Assembly: GCA_001552895.1 (NCBI GenBank)
Contig: KQ959635.1
Span: forward strand, 1-60,824
Length of the DNA stretch: 60,824 nt
Direction of reading: 5' to 3'
DNA from: Tissierellia bacterium KA00581
GTDB taxonomy: Bacteria; Bacillota; Clostridia; Tissierellales; Peptoniphilaceae
Part shown: piece after piece, positions 1 to 9,215 of the stretch
Layout of the letters: each line of letters begins with the position of its first letter
Position numbering within the stretch: position 1 is the stretch's first letter
Program-made: the position numbers and the translations under genes
The notes under the pieces: model-generated
What the model was told of the DNA's origin: nothing
Databases searched by the model: none
Seen by the model: only the letters and a program-made list of their open reading frames with translations

Positions 1-126
1 GGCATGAGGGAGAATCGCAAGTCCCTTCGCCCTTTCCCTCGATAATACTTTTCTTAAAAACTAAAATTATTTTGCATTTACACGTTCTTTAAAAATAATT
101 TTTATATGAAATATTGTAAACAATAC

Positions 127-312
127 TATAATTAAATTTACCTTAAAAAGTTGTCAAAGAGAAAATTTAATTTCACGTATTATTTACCTTAATTAAAGTT
201 GTCAAAAAGGAAATAATCGTATAATTAAATTTACCTTAAAAAGTTGTCAAAGAGAAAATTTAATTTCACGTATTATTTACCTTAATTAAAGTTGTCAAAA
301 AGGAAATAATCG
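127..312. repeat. Two tandem 93-bp units, each with two related hairpins
   Basis: Bases 127-219 and 220-312 are two essentially identical 93-bp copies. Each copy holds two diverged sub-units with the same loop core GTTGTCAA (150-157, 198-205, 243-250, 291-298). Type A is enclosed by ATTAAATTT/AAATTTAAT (131-139 with 163-171). Type B is enclosed by ATTATTT/AAATAAT (179-185 with 211-217), with flanking ACG/CGT. The stems differ in sequence but both remain paired while the loop is conserved, which suggests a structured or protein-bound element. Function unknown. Confidence 0.85.
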
Positions 313-472
313 TATAACTTACTAAAAATGTTTAAAAGTTAAAAAAAGTGTTATAAATATAATAGGTAGTTATTTACTATGATAATTTAAAAAAGTAAAG
401 AAACAAAATTTATTTCAAAGTTAAAAGTTTGTTAAAATTTATATTTTTTTTTAAAAAATTTTAAAAAAAGTA

Positions 473-501
473 TTGCAAACTGAATGTAAAAAGAGTATAA
501 T
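473..501 (+). promoter_or_regulatory. Sigma-A-type promoter of the V-ATPase operon
   Basis: TTGCAA (473-478) and TATAAT (496-501) are separated by 17 bp. This is the only good promoter between the repeat block and the first V-ATPase gene, so the operon probably starts about 160 nt upstream of its first ATG. Confidence 0.75.
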
Positions 502-547
502 AATTCATCGTTGGGAAATATTGAATCCTTAATACATAAATATTCAT

Positions 548-591
548 AATAGAGAGAGATAATTTTTAATTGTCTTTCTCTATTGTTTTTT
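548..591 (+). terminator. Terminator-like hairpin in the V-ATPase leader
   Basis: AATAGAGAGAGA (548-559) pairs with TCTTTCTCTATT (573-584) over 12 bp with one G-U pair, and six T residues follow (586-591). It lies between the promoter at 473-501 and the first gene at 671, so it would end transcripts early unless antitermination occurs. It may be an attenuator. Confidence 0.6.
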
Positions 592-670
592 GGATATAAC
601 AGTATTTAACGAATATACTCATATGTATTTTTTGAATATTTTGTTAAATAATTTAGAAGGAGGCGATTGT

Positions 671-997
671 ATGGATGATTTTATAAAAAAAATATTCGAC
701 ATAGATAAAGAGTCGGATAGCTTCAAAAAAAAGTTTGAAGAAAAAAAGAATTCTCTTTTAGAGGAACGAAAAAAGTCAATTGAAGAAATTGATCAAAAAT
801 ATCATAGTTTTATCAAAGAACAAGATGATATTTTTAAATTAAAACTTGAAAAAGAAGAAAAAGAAAATTCTAAAAAATTAGAATCTTTTGTTCAAAAATC
901 TAAAGAGATGAGAAAAATTTTTAATGAAAAAAAAGATTTTTTAATTGACGATATTGCAAAACGTCTTTTAGAAAGTGGTGAATTAGGTGAAAGATAA
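671..997 (+). CDS. V-type ATPase peripheral-stalk subunit (G/H, NtpF-like)
   Basis: This 108-residue protein is almost entirely charged coiled coil (long runs of K, E and F heptads), as expected for the small stalk subunit that pairs with subunit E and links the catalytic V1 head to membrane subunit I. The ATG at 671 follows a strong AGAAGGAGG site; an upstream TTG that extends the frame has none. It is the first gene of the cluster, the place NtpF holds in the Enterococcus hirae order. Its stop overlaps the next gene's GTG start, which suggests translational coupling. Sequence alone is too low in complexity to prove the family; the call rests on position. Confidence 0.75.
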   Translation: MDDFIKKIFDIDKESDSFKKKFEEKKNSLLEERKKSIEEIDQKYHSFIKEQDDIFKLKLEKEEKENSKKLESFVQKSKEMRKIFNEKKDFLIDDIAKRLLESGELGER

Positions 998-2024
998 TTT
1001 TAACGCTATCAATGCAAAAATAGGCGTTCTTAGAAAGGGAATTTTAAAGAAAAATGATTATGAAAACATTCTATCTTTTTCAAAGAGAGAGGAAATTATT
1101 GATTATTTAAAAAATAATCCTCTTTACAAAGATAATATCGATTATTATGAAGAAGAAAATATTAAAAATAGATATATGACAGAATTTATGATTCATAAAA
1201 CTGAAACAAAAATTCTTAATAAACTTAAATATTTTCTTTTTGGAAATGAAAAAGATGTTTTGGAAATAATGCTTTTAAGATATGAATTTGAAGATATAAA
1301 GATTATATTAAGAAGCATTGTTGAAAAAGAAAAAATCAATCTAAAAACTGAAACTCTTATGTATGGTTTTAGTAATCACGTTGATTACGATGAACTTTCT
1401 AAATGTGATAGTATTCACAGTGCTTTGGAGATTTTAAAAAATACTTGTTTTAGAAAAGCTATTTTATCATTAAATGATGATGATATATTAAAACTACATT
1501 TTCATGTTGAAATGAATTTGGATAGTTTATATTTTTTACTTATGCAAAAAGCTACAAGTAAATTATCTAAAATAAGTAAGAATATTTTAAATAGTTATTA
1601 CTCCTCCATGATAGATACTATGAATTTACAATGGATAATAAGAGCAAAAAAGTTTTATAATCTTTCTAATGAAGAAATTTATAACTACTGTTTGAGGTTT
1701 GGAAGATATATCAAAGGCGATTTTCTAAAAAGTCTTGTTTACAGCGAAACATCAGCAGAAGTTATTGAAAAAATAAAGAATACAAGATTTAAACGAATTA
1801 TTGATTCTTCAAACAGCGATCTTGTTTCTTATAGAGATATGCAAGCTTATATTTTTGATACACAACTTAGAAAATTAAAAAGTTATGAAAATACAATTTC
1901 TACTTTTTTAAAATTTGTAATTTCTCTTTTTGTTCAAAACGAAAATATAACAAGAATTGCTGAAGCAAAAAAATATAATTTATCAAAAGAAGAAATAAAA
2001 AAATATTTAATTAAAACGTATTAA
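987..2024 (+). CDS. ntpC: V-type ATPase subunit C
   Basis: At 345 residues it has the usual length of bacterial V/A-ATPase subunit C (AC39 type), the funnel protein that docks the central rotor shaft on the membrane ring. It is mostly alpha-helical, with the repeated tyrosine- and leucine-rich helices typical of the family, and ends in a lysine-rich helix. Translation starts at a GTG (987) inside the end of the previous gene, an 11-base overlap, so the two are probably coupled. It sits between the small stalk subunit and subunit I, matching the conserved ntpFIKECGABD gene set although subunit order differs slightly. Confidence 0.85.
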   Translation: MKDNFNAINAKIGVLRKGILKKNDYENILSFSKREEIIDYLKNNPLYKDNIDYYEEENIKNRYMTEFMIHKTETKILNKLKYFLFGNEKDVLEIMLLRYEFEDIKIILRSIVEKEKINLKTETLMYGFSNHVDYDELSKCDSIHSALEILKNTCFRKAILSLNDDDILKLHFHVEMNLDSLYFLLMQKATSKLSKISKNILNSYYSSMIDTMNLQWIIRAKKFYNLSNEEIYNYCLRFGRYIKGDFLKSLVYSETSAEVIEKIKNTRFKRIIDSSNSDLVSYRDMQAYIFDTQLRKLKSYENTISTFLKFVISLFVQNENITRIAEAKKYNLSKEEIKKYLIKTY

Positions 2025-2048
2025 TTTCTTTAAAAAGGGGGCGTTTAA

Positions 2049-4037
2049 ATGGCAGTAGAAAAGATGAAGATGATGAATATTGTAGCCTTAAAAGAAGATG
2101 TTCATAACATCTTAAGAGAATTAGTATTAGAGTCATCTGTTCATATAACAAATTCTTCTAATTCATCGAATTTTACCATTAGATATTTAGAAACTCAAAG
2201 AAAAAATTTTATGGATATGGGTGTTGATGTAAATAAGATTATACCATATCATAGTGAAAAGGTCTTTAAAAAGAAAAAATATAAAGAACTTTTAGACAAA
2301 ATGTTTGACTTTTTTAGCTTAAGAGAAGAGGATATCGTATTAGATGAATTGAAATCTCTAAATTATAGCGAAAAACTTAAAGTTTTAGATGATATTTTTG
2401 AAAAATCTGATGTTATAAAAAAGAAAGAAGATGAAAATAGAAATAAAAGATCTAGAATTAAGATTTTATTAAATGCTATTGAGTATTTTTCTGATAGTGA
2501 TATAAAATTATCTGAATTTAAAAATTTAGATAACATAGAGTTTGATATAGGTCAAATTTCAAAAAATTCATGGATAAAATTAAAATCAAATTATGAAAAT
2601 TTAAAAGCTATAGTAGTTCATTTGGGGTCAAATAGTTATGGAGAAACTATTTTGATTTTCACGCCAAAAATTTTGGAATCGGAAACAAAATATTTACTTC
2701 GTTCTTTTGCTTTTGATAGGGTAAATTTAGATGATTATGATATGACATTTAAAGAACTTATCGAATCTAAGAAAAAAGAACTTGTTGAACTTGAAAAAGA
2801 ACAAGAAGAAATAAAACAAAGAAAAGAAAAATTTAAAGATAAATATCTTCAAGATGTTTTAGCTCTTTATTATAGATATAAGATAATTGAAAAGATAGAA
2901 GAACTTGAAAATCATTGTGCACAAAGTAAGAAATTTATGCTTTTTAGTGCTTTTGTTCCAGAATCTAAAATTGAAAATATAAAAAATGTAGTTGAAAAAG
3001 TATCTGAAAGTGCTATATTGTATTTTAGCGATGATACTGAAATTTCAAGAAAATTAAAAATACCTACAAAGCTTAAAAATAATTTTATATTAAGACCGTT
3101 TGAAGCTTTAGTAAAGATGTATTCTATACCAGATTACAGAGAAATGGATCCAACACCATTTTTGGCTATAACATATATGTTGCTTTTTGGAATGATGTTT
3201 GGAGATGTTGGTCAAGGACTTGTCTTTATCATAGCTGGAATTTTACTTTCTAGAAAAGTTGGAGAAGTTGCAAAGATAGTTACAAGAATAGGTATAGCAT
3301 CTGTTGTATTTGGCTTTTTGTATGGTAGTGTTTTTGGAATGGAAAATATATTACATGCGATGTTGTTAAGACCAATGGAAGATATAAATTCTATACTTAT
3401 TGGAACAATACTTATCGGTATGATTATGATGATAATTTCATATTTTATAGGATTTCGCAATTTGAAGTCAAGACGAGAAATAGGTAATTTATTTTTTGAT
3501 AAAAATGGTATATCGGGATTTTTATTCTATATTTCATTTTTAGTACTTATTTTTAACATTGTTTATTTAAGATCTCATTTAGCAAAAAATGTGGTATCAA
3601 TGATTACAATAGTTTCTGTTGCAGTTTTGATTATAACATCGACTCTTATGTTCTTTAAACCAAAACTTAACCAAAAATTTAAATCAAAAGACTCTTTGGA
3701 AAAAGAAGAAGAATTTTCAGCTGTTGAAAGTGGATTTGAAATGTTTGAAACTGTAATGGGATTTTTCTCAAATACTCTTTCATTTATAAGAGTTGGAGCT
3801 TTTGCTATAAACCATGTTGGACTTTTTATGGCATTTCACGCATTAGGACAAATGATTGGAAATGGCGTAGGAAACTTTTTGATGATACTTTTAGGAAATA
3901 TTGTTATACTTGGACTTGAAGGTCTTATAGTATTTATTCAAGCAATAAGACTTGAATATTATGAATTATTTAGTAAATATTTTAAAGGCGAAGGTATTGA
4001 ATATAAACCCGTTCGCGTAGATATTAAAAGAAAATAA
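2049..4037 (+). CDS. ntpI: V-type ATPase subunit I
   Basis: This 662-residue membrane subunit holds the ion half-channels. The first half (about 1-330) is a cytoplasmic coiled-coil arm with several KE-rich helices that contacts the peripheral stalks. From about 365 on there are seven or so hydrophobic spans, starting after the DPTPF motif and including the family-typical MLLFGMMFGDVGQG stretch. The C-terminal part carries the SFIRVGAFAINH helix and the LEYYELFSKYF ending; the arginine in that helix matches the conserved stator Arg that faces the rotor glutamate. The ATG at 2049 follows AGGGGG. Its place directly before the K proteolipid is conserved. Confidence 0.95.
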   Translation: MAVEKMKMMNIVALKEDVHNILRELVLESSVHITNSSNSSNFTIRYLETQRKNFMDMGVDVNKIIPYHSEKVFKKKKYKELLDKMFDFFSLREEDIVLDELKSLNYSEKLKVLDDIFEKSDVIKKKEDENRNKRSRIKILLNAIEYFSDSDIKLSEFKNLDNIEFDIGQISKNSWIKLKSNYENLKAIVVHLGSNSYGETILIFTPKILESETKYLLRSFAFDRVNLDDYDMTFKELIESKKKELVELEKEQEEIKQRKEKFKDKYLQDVLALYYRYKIIEKIEELENHCAQSKKFMLFSAFVPESKIENIKNVVEKVSESAILYFSDDTEISRKLKIPTKLKNNFILRPFEALVKMYSIPDYREMDPTPFLAITYMLLFGMMFGDVGQGLVFIIAGILLSRKVGEVAKIVTRIGIASVVFGFLYGSVFGMENILHAMLLRPMEDINSILIGTILIGMIMMIISYFIGFRNLKSRREIGNLFFDKNGISGFLFYISFLVLIFNIVYLRSHLAKNVVSMITIVSVAVLIITSTLMFFKPKLNQKFKSKDSLEKEEEFSAVESGFEMFETVMGFFSNTLSFIRVGAFAINHVGLFMAFHALGQMIGNGVGNFLMILLGNIVILGLEGLIVFIQAIRLEYYELFSKYFKGEGIEYKPVRVDIKRK

Positions 4038-4063
4038 ATAAAAAATTAAAAGGAGAAAAAATT

Positions 4064-4483
4064 ATGAAAACAACTTTATTTTTACTAACAATTGGAATTA
4101 TATCAACAATAGTAACAGGAATTTTATGTATGAAAAGAAATATTAAAGTTTCAAAGAAGACTTTAAGAAAAGCAGTAGTTGTAAATGCTTTTTCAATGCT
4201 TTTATTATTTGTAATAGGTTTAGTACCAGATGTATTATTTGCAGCTGAAACAGCTACAAAATCAAATGCATCAAGTGGACTTGGATTTGTAGGTGCAGCT
4301 CTTTCAACAGGACTTGCAGCAGTTGGAGCAGGTATCGGTGTAGGACAAGCAGGATCAGCAGCAATCGGTGCAATTTCAGAAGATTCATCTATTCTTGGTA
4401 AAACTTTAATCATTTTAGGACTTGCTGAAGGTATTGCAATTTATGGTCTTGTAATTTCTATAATGATACTTCAAAAATTATAA
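4064..4483 (+). CDS. ntpK: V-type ATPase membrane rotor subunit K (proteolipid)
   Basis: This 139-residue proteolipid forms the ion-carrying rotor ring. It has four hydrophobic segments. The second half (about 73-139) is a classic c-type hairpin: a glycine/alanine-rich helix with GVGQAGSAA (Gln95) and a helix with GLAEGIAIYG, in which Glu122 is the ion-binding carboxylate. Gln95 and Glu122 match ligands of the Na+ site in the E. hirae ring, so Na+ coupling is possible. The first hairpin is not a c-type repeat: it lacks the glycine pattern and the Thr-Gln ligands and contains a basic stretch (about 24-36). A good site (AAGGAG) precedes the ATG. Confidence 0.92.
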   Translation: MKTTLFLLTIGIISTIVTGILCMKRNIKVSKKTLRKAVVVNAFSMLLLFVIGLVPDVLFAAETATKSNASSGLGFVGAALSTGLAAVGAGIGVGQAGSAAIGAISEDSSILGKTLIILGLAEGIAIYGLVISIMILQKL

Positions 4484-4494
4484 GAGGAAAGAAA

Positions 4495-4803
4495 ATGATA
4501 AGTTATCTTATATCAGATAATACAGATACTCTTGTAGGAATGAGACTTGCAGGAATAACAGGTGAAGTTGTAAGAGATAGATCTGAAGCTTTAAAAGAAT
4601 TTAATAAATGTATATCTGATAAAAATATAGCAATACTTATAGTAACAGAAAAAATATTTAATCTTCTTGAAGATGAATTAATGGAAATTAAATTGAAAAG
4701 TAAATTTCCTTTAATAGTAGAAATTCCAACAAGGGATGGTCTTCAAAGAAATGATGATTTTATAACAAAATATATAAATGAATCAATAGGAATTAATGTA
4801 TAG
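4495..4803 (+). CDS. ntpG: V-type ATPase subunit F
   Basis: A 102-residue alpha/beta protein with the family's pattern: an early DTLVGMRLAGI motif, then a central hydrophobic strand (NIAILIVTEKIF) and the FPLIVEIPTRDG strand near the end. Subunit F binds the central shaft subunit D. Length and motif order match known F subunits. It begins 11 nt after the K gene, with a GAGGAAAG site, and is followed 9 nt later by subunit E, a typical arrangement for V/A-ATPase operons. Confidence 0.9.
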   Translation: MISYLISDNTDTLVGMRLAGITGEVVRDRSEALKEFNKCISDKNIAILIVTEKIFNLLEDELMEIKLKSKFPLIVEIPTRDGLQRNDDFITKYINESIGINV

Positions 4804-4812
4804 GGAGGTTTT

Positions 4813-5409
4813 ATGATAACAATAGAAGATAAAATAGAATCTTTCAAAAAAATAATAAATGAAGATATTAATGAATCTTATGAAAAAGAAATTGAAAAAA
4901 TAACATCTGAAACACAAAAACTTCTAGAAGAAAAAAAAGATAAAACATCTAAAGAAATGGAAAAGTTAAAAAGAGATTATGAATATAAATTTGAAATAAA
5001 GAAAGAAAAAATAAATTCTAAAGCCTTAAAAGAAGGACAAGATATAATTTTAAATGAAAATAATAAAATTTACAAAGAATTTTTTAAATCTCTTAAAGAA
5101 AAAATAAAAGATGATTACAAAGGAAAATTAGGTGAAATTTATATTAAAAGAGTTTTAGATTTAGTAAAAAATGAAGTTAAGGAAGATGATATTATTTATG
5201 TTTCTTTTGATTGTTATGAAAGAGATAAAGAAATAATACAAAATGTTTTAAAAAATGTAGATGTTATAAAAAGTGAAAACATAAAGCTTGGTGGCTTTGA
5301 AATTGTAGATAAAGATAAAACTTATAGACTTAACTATTGTGTTGATTTTATGTTAAGTGATAGATATAATGAAATTTTGACAAAATTAAGAAAAGAATTG
5401 AATTTTTAA
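4813..5409 (+). CDS. ntpE: V-type ATPase subunit E (peripheral stalk)
   Basis: This 198-residue stalk protein has a long charged N-terminal coiled coil (about 1-105) and a smaller alpha/beta C-terminal domain. The C-terminal domain has the KLGGFEIVDKDKTYRLNYCVDFML stretch, matching the conserved GG-[FV] and D-x-T-F motif seen in E subunits that bind the outside of subunit B. The start is an ATG just after AGGGAGG. It forms the heterodimeric stalk with the small coiled-coil product of the operon's first gene. The gene ends 10 nt before the catalytic A subunit. Confidence 0.88.
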   Translation: MITIEDKIESFKKIINEDINESYEKEIEKITSETQKLLEEKKDKTSKEMEKLKRDYEYKFEIKKEKINSKALKEGQDIILNENNKIYKEFFKSLKEKIKDDYKGKLGEIYIKRVLDLVKNEVKEDDIIYVSFDCYERDKEIIQNVLKNVDVIKSENIKLGGFEIVDKDKTYRLNYCVDFMLSDRYNEILTKLRKELNF

Positions 5410-5419
5410 GAGGTAACAT

Positions 5420-7210
5420 ATGCAAAGACCTAAGATTGTAGATATAAACGGTCCAGTTGTTAAAGCTTGTGGAATGAGTGGCTATAAAGTACGTGATATG
5501 GTTGTAGTTGGAGAAAAGAAATTAATTGGAGAAATAATTTCTGTTTTTGAAGATATAGCTACTATCCAAGTTTATGAAGAAACTCAAGGACTAAAAGTTG
5601 GAGAAGAAATAATAAGTACAAATGTACCACTTTCTGTAACACTTGGACCAGGAATAATTGGAAATATATTTGATGGAATACAAAGACCACTTGAACAAAT
5701 TTATAATATGACAGGTGATTTTATAAATGAAGGAATAGGTCTTATTTCCATAGACAAAGAAAAACTTTGGGATACTGAAATACTTGTTAAGCAAGGTGAT
5801 TTTTTAAATGAAGGTGAAATTTTTGCGAAAGTAAAGGAAACAAGCTTTATAGATCATAAAGTTATGGTTCCACCAACTATAAGCGGAGAAGTAATAGACG
5901 TTTTGCCTTCAGGTAAATATAATTTGGAAACAAAAGTTTTAACTTTAAAAGATGAAGATGGAAAAATACACGAACTTAAACTATACCATACATGGCCTGT
6001 AAGAGTTCAAAGACCAGTTAAAAAAAGAATGCAAATATCTAAACCACTTATAACAGGACAAAGAGTTTTAGATGTTTTCTTTCCACTAGCAAAAGGTGGT
6101 ACATCTGCTCTTCCTGGTGGATTTGGTACAGGAAAAACAATGACTCAACATCAACTTGCTAAATGGTCTGATGCTGATATAATAGTCTATATAGGATGTG
6201 GAGAACGTGGAAATGAAATGACAGATGTTCTTGAACAATTTCCAAAACTTATAGACCCAAGAACAGGTAAGCCTCTAATGGAAAGAACTGTTTTAATTGC
6301 AAACACTTCAAACATGCCAGTAGCAGCTCGTGAAGCTTCTATCTATACTGGAATAACAATAGCAGAATATTATAGAGATATGGGTTATCATGTAGCAATA
6401 ATGGCAGATTCAACATCAAGATGGGCAGAAGCACTTCGTGAAATTTCCGGTCGTCTTGAAGAAATGCCAGCAGAAGAAGGATATCCTGCATACCTTCCTT
6501 CAAGAATTGCACAATTTTATGAAAGAGCAGGTTATGTAAAAACTCTATCAAATAAAGAAGGTTCAATAACCGTAATAGGAGCCGTTTCTCCTCCAGGTGG
6601 AGATTTTTCGGAACCGGTAACTGAAAATACAAAAAGATTCGTTTCTGCATTTATAGGACTTGATAAAAATCTTGCCTATATAAGACACTACCCTGCAGTT
6701 AACTATCTTACAAGTTATAGTGGATATACTTCTTTAATAAAAGAATATTATGATGAAAATATTTCTCCAGATCTTTTAAGATTAAGAGATAAGATGATGA
6801 AACTTTTATCAGAAGATGCAAAATTAAATCAAATAGTACAATTGGTAGGAGAAGATGTTTTGCCAAACGATCAAAGACTTGTACTAGAAATTGCAAAAGT
6901 TTTAAAAAAGGGATTTTTACAACAAAATGCAATGCATAAAATAGACTCTTATGTTCCATTAAAAAAACAATTTGAAATGCTTAAAGTTATAAATAACTTA
7001 TATGATTATTCAAATAGTGCAGTTAAGGAACAAATAGCTCTTATTAAAATAAAGAATGATGATTTATTTGAAGAAGTAATAAAGATGAAATATAATATTC
7101 CAAATGAAGATTATATACAATATTTTGAAAAATTAAATTTAAAGATAAAACAATATTATGATGCTTTAATAAAAGAAGCGAAAGAAAATAGGGTGATAGA
7201 AAATGAATAA
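5420..7210 (+). CDS. ntpA: V-type ATPase catalytic subunit A
   Basis: The 596-residue catalytic subunit hydrolyses or makes ATP in the V1 head. The P-loop is GGFGTGKT at about residues 233-240, in the V-type form PGGFGTGKT, followed by the [10 protein letters not shown] catalytic-glutamate strand and the [28 protein letters not shown] block. The insert that separates A subunits from F-type beta subunits is present (about 110-200), containing VMVPPTISG. Length is normal. It starts at an ATG after AGAGGTAAC and overlaps the B gene by 8 bp, consistent with coupled synthesis of A and B for an A3B3 hexamer. Confidence 0.98.
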   Translation: MQRPKIVDINGPVVKACGMSGYKVRDMVVVGEKKLIGEIISVFEDIATIQVYEETQGLKVGEEIISTNVPLSVTLGPGIIGNIFDGIQRPLEQIYNMTGDFINEGIGLISIDKEKLWDTEILVKQGDFLNEGEIFAKVKETSFIDHKVMVPPTISGEVIDVLPSGKYNLETKVLTLKDEDGKIHELKLYHTWPVRVQRPVKKRMQISKPLITGQRVLDVFFPLAKGGTSALPGGFGTGKTMTQHQLAKWSDADIIVYIGCGERGNEMTDVLEQFPKLIDPRTGKPLMERTVLIANTSNMPVAAREASIYTGITIAEYYRDMGYHVAIMADSTSRWAEALREISGRLEEMPAEEGYPAYLPSRIAQFYERAGYVKTLSNKEGSITVIGAVSPPGGDFSEPVTENTKRFVSAFIGLDKNLAYIRHYPAVNYLTSYSGYTSLIKEYYDENISPDLLRLRDKMMKLLSEDAKLNQIVQLVGEDVLPNDQRLVLEIAKVLKKGFLQQNAMHKIDSYVPLKKQFEMLKVINNLYDYSNSAVKEQIALIKIKNDDLFEEVIKMKYNIPNEDYIQYFEKLNLKIKQYYDALIKEAKENRVIENE

Positions 7211-8573
7211 GCAATATCTAAAACTTGAAAAAATTGAAGGACCACTTGTTGTTTTAAAAGGTGTAAAGAATGTAAGCTATGATGAAATGATGGAAATAGT
7301 CATAGATGAAAAAGAAAAAAGAAGAGCGAAAGTTGTAAGAATTCAAGGAGATACAATCATTGCACAAGTTTTTGAAGGAACATCTGGAATATCAACAGAA
7401 AATAGTGCTGTAACATTTACAGGCTCACCTCTTGAAATTTCTTTAAACAAAGATATATTAGGAAGAATTTTTAATGGTATTGGTAAGCCAATAGATGGAC
7501 TTGATAATATTGTATCTACAAAAAAATACAATGTAAATGGTAGACCTATGAATCCTGTTGCAAGAGAATATCCAAAAGATTATCTTGAAACTGGAATTTC
7601 TGCAATAGATACACTTACTACATTGATAAGAGGACAAAAGCTTCCTATTTTCTCATCTAATGGACTTACTCACAATCAACTAGCTGCCCAAATAGTAAAA
7701 CAAGCAAAACTTAAAGATTCAGATGAAAAGTTTGCAATAGTTTTTGCTGGAATGGGAATAAAGCATGATGATTATGACTTTTTTAGAAACGCATTTGAAG
7801 AATCTGGCGCACAATCTAGAGTTGTATCTTTTATAAACTTAGCAGATGCACCTATAGTTGAAAGAATTTCAACTCCAAGAGCTGCTCTTACAGCTGCTGA
7901 ATATTTAGCTTTTGAAGAAGGAATGCACATTCTTGTAGTTATGACAGATATAACAAGTTATGCAGAAGCACTTCGTGAAATTTCATCAGCAAGAGAAGAA
8001 GTACCAAGTAGAAAGGGCTATCCTGGATATTTATATTCAGACCTTTCAACACTTTATGAAAGAGCTGGAATGGTAAAAGATAAAAAAGGTTCAATAACTT
8101 TAATACCTATTTTGACAATGCCAAATGATGATATTACTCACCCAATACCAGATTTAACTGGATTTATTACAGAAGGACAAGTCGTTTTATCTAGAGATTT
8201 GTTCCAAAAAAATATATATCCACCTATTAACATCTTACCATCACTTTCAAGACTTATGAAAGATGGTATAGGAGATGGGTTTACAAGAGATGATCATGAT
8301 TGTGTTCAATCTCAACTTTTTGCTTTATATTCAAAAGTTATCGAAGTTAGATCTCTTGCACAAATAATAGGAGAAGATGATTTAACACAAATAGATAAAA
8401 TATATATGGAATTTGGTAGAGAATTTGAACAAAGATTTTTATCACAAGATTTTGATGAACAAAGAAGCATAGAAGCATCACTTGATATAGCATGGGATTT
8501 GTTTAAACTATTTCCAAAGGTAGAGCTTGATAGATTGGAGTCAAAGTATATAGATAAGTACGGAAGGTGGTAA
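7203..8573 (+). CDS. ntpB: V-type ATPase regulatory subunit B
   Basis: This 456-residue subunit alternates with A in the V1 hexamer. It has no P-loop, as expected for a non-catalytic B subunit; in that place it reads [16 protein letters not shown] (about 151-166). Further family blocks are [77 protein letters not shown] split along the chain, and the SRLMKDGIG segment. The start ATG lies inside the end of the A gene. Full length and apparently intact. Confidence 0.97.
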   Translation: MNKQYLKLEKIEGPLVVLKGVKNVSYDEMMEIVIDEKEKRRAKVVRIQGDTIIAQVFEGTSGISTENSAVTFTGSPLEISLNKDILGRIFNGIGKPIDGLDNIVSTKKYNVNGRPMNPVAREYPKDYLETGISAIDTLTTLIRGQKLPIFSSNGLTHNQLAAQIVKQAKLKDSDEKFAIVFAGMGIKHDDYDFFRNAFEESGAQSRVVSFINLADAPIVERISTPRAALTAAEYLAFEEGMHILVVMTDITSYAEALREISSAREEVPSRKGYPGYLYSDLSTLYERAGMVKDKKGSITLIPILTMPNDDITHPIPDLTGFITEGQVVLSRDLFQKNIYPPINILPSLSRLMKDGIGDGFTRDDHDCVQSQLFALYSKVIEVRSLAQIIGEDDLTQIDKIYMEFGREFEQRFLSQDFDEQRSIEASLDIAWDLFKLFPKVELDRLESKYIDKYGRW

Positions 8574-8574
8574 A

Positions 8575-9186
8575 ATGATACAAAATATAGCACCTACAAA
8601 ATCAAATCTTCTAAAGACAAAGGACGATTTAAAGTTATCTAAAGTAGGTTATAACTTAATAGATAAAAAAAGAACCGTTCTTATAAAAGAAATGATGCAA
8701 CAAATCGAAAATGCAAAAAAAATTCAACAAGATGTAAAAGTAATGTTTGAAAAAGCATATGAAATTTTAAAAACAGCTAATATAACTATGGGAGTTATGA
8801 CTGTAAAAGATATTTCAATGTCCATAGACAAACAAGAAAATTTTGAAATTTCATATAAATCAGTAATGGGTCTTGATGTTCCAAGTGTTAAATATAAAAA
8901 GAAAGAATTAAGACCACATTATAGTATTCATATGACTAGTCCTTCTATAGACGAAGCGATAGCAATTTTTCAAAAAATAAAAAGACTTGTTTATAGACTT
9001 GCTGAAACTGAAAATACAGTATATAGACTTTCTATAGAAATAAAGAAAAATCAAAAAAGAGCAAATGCTTTAGATAAAATACAAATACCAAATCTTACTG
9101 AAACTGTAAAATACATTGCAAATTCACTAGAAGAAAAGGAAAGAGAAGATTTTTACAGACTTAAAAAAATAAAAAAGAAAAAATAA
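8575..9186 (+). CDS. ntpD: V-type ATPase central-shaft subunit D
   Basis: At 203 residues this is the rotor axle that runs through the A3B3 ring. The N-terminal PTKSNLLKTKDDLKLSKVGYNLIDKKRTVLIKEM pattern is diagnostic for subunit D, and the C-terminal helix carries RRANALDKIQIP-like residues (here KRANALDKIQIPNLTETVKYI) followed by a lysine-rich tail. The ATG follows the B stop by one base, with GGAAGGTGG as the ribosome site. The last codons run into an A-rich microsatellite, so the tail length could vary by slippage. It is the last gene of the operon. Confidence 0.95.
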   Translation: MIQNIAPTKSNLLKTKDDLKLSKVGYNLIDKKRTVLIKEMMQQIENAKKIQQDVKVMFEKAYEILKTANITMGVMTVKDISMSIDKQENFEISYKSVMGLDVPSVKYKKKELRPHYSIHMTSPSIDEAIAIFQKIKRLVYRLAETENTVYRLSIEIKKNQKRANALDKIQIPNLTETVKYIANSLEEKEREDFYRLKKIKKKK

Positions 9187-9215
9187 AAAAATAAAAAAAT
9201 AAAAAAATAAAAAAC
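9180..9215 (+). repeat. A7T-type microsatellite at the end of the D-subunit gene
   Basis: Four or so tandem 8-base units of seven A and one T span the D-subunit stop codon and the 3' untranslated region. Such runs can slip during replication. Confidence 0.8.

Larger units (their letters stand above)
1..670. other. Left-edge intergenic region before the V-ATPase operon
   Basis: No complete gene is visible. Bases 1-45 are strikingly GC-rich for this genome and can pair (GAGGGA near 6 with TCCCTC near 34). They could be the 3' end of a stable RNA or the last 14 codons of an open frame ending in TAA at 43-45; I cannot tell which. The rest is AT-rich and holds the 93-bp repeat pair (127-312), a sigma-A-type promoter (473-501) and a leader hairpin with a U-run (548-591). 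An open frame can be read from a TTG near 590, but it lacks a ribosome site, and the real first gene starts at 671. Confidence 0.6.

Noticed and set aside
127-312. Possible CRISPR array
   Set aside because: Units are direct 93-bp copies with no distinct spacers, and no cas gene is present.
590-670. N-terminal extension of the first V-ATPase gene from a TTG near 590
   Set aside because: The TTG lies in the T-run of the leader hairpin and has no ribosome site. AGAAGGAGG and ATG at 671 decide the start.
4024-4413. 129-aa minus-strand frame opposite the K gene
   Set aside because: It is a Pro/Ala-rich shadow of the Gly/Ala-rich proteolipid, without a ribosome site.
6339-6959. Leu-rich minus-strand frames opposite the A subunit
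   Set aside because: Shadows of a highly conserved coding region.
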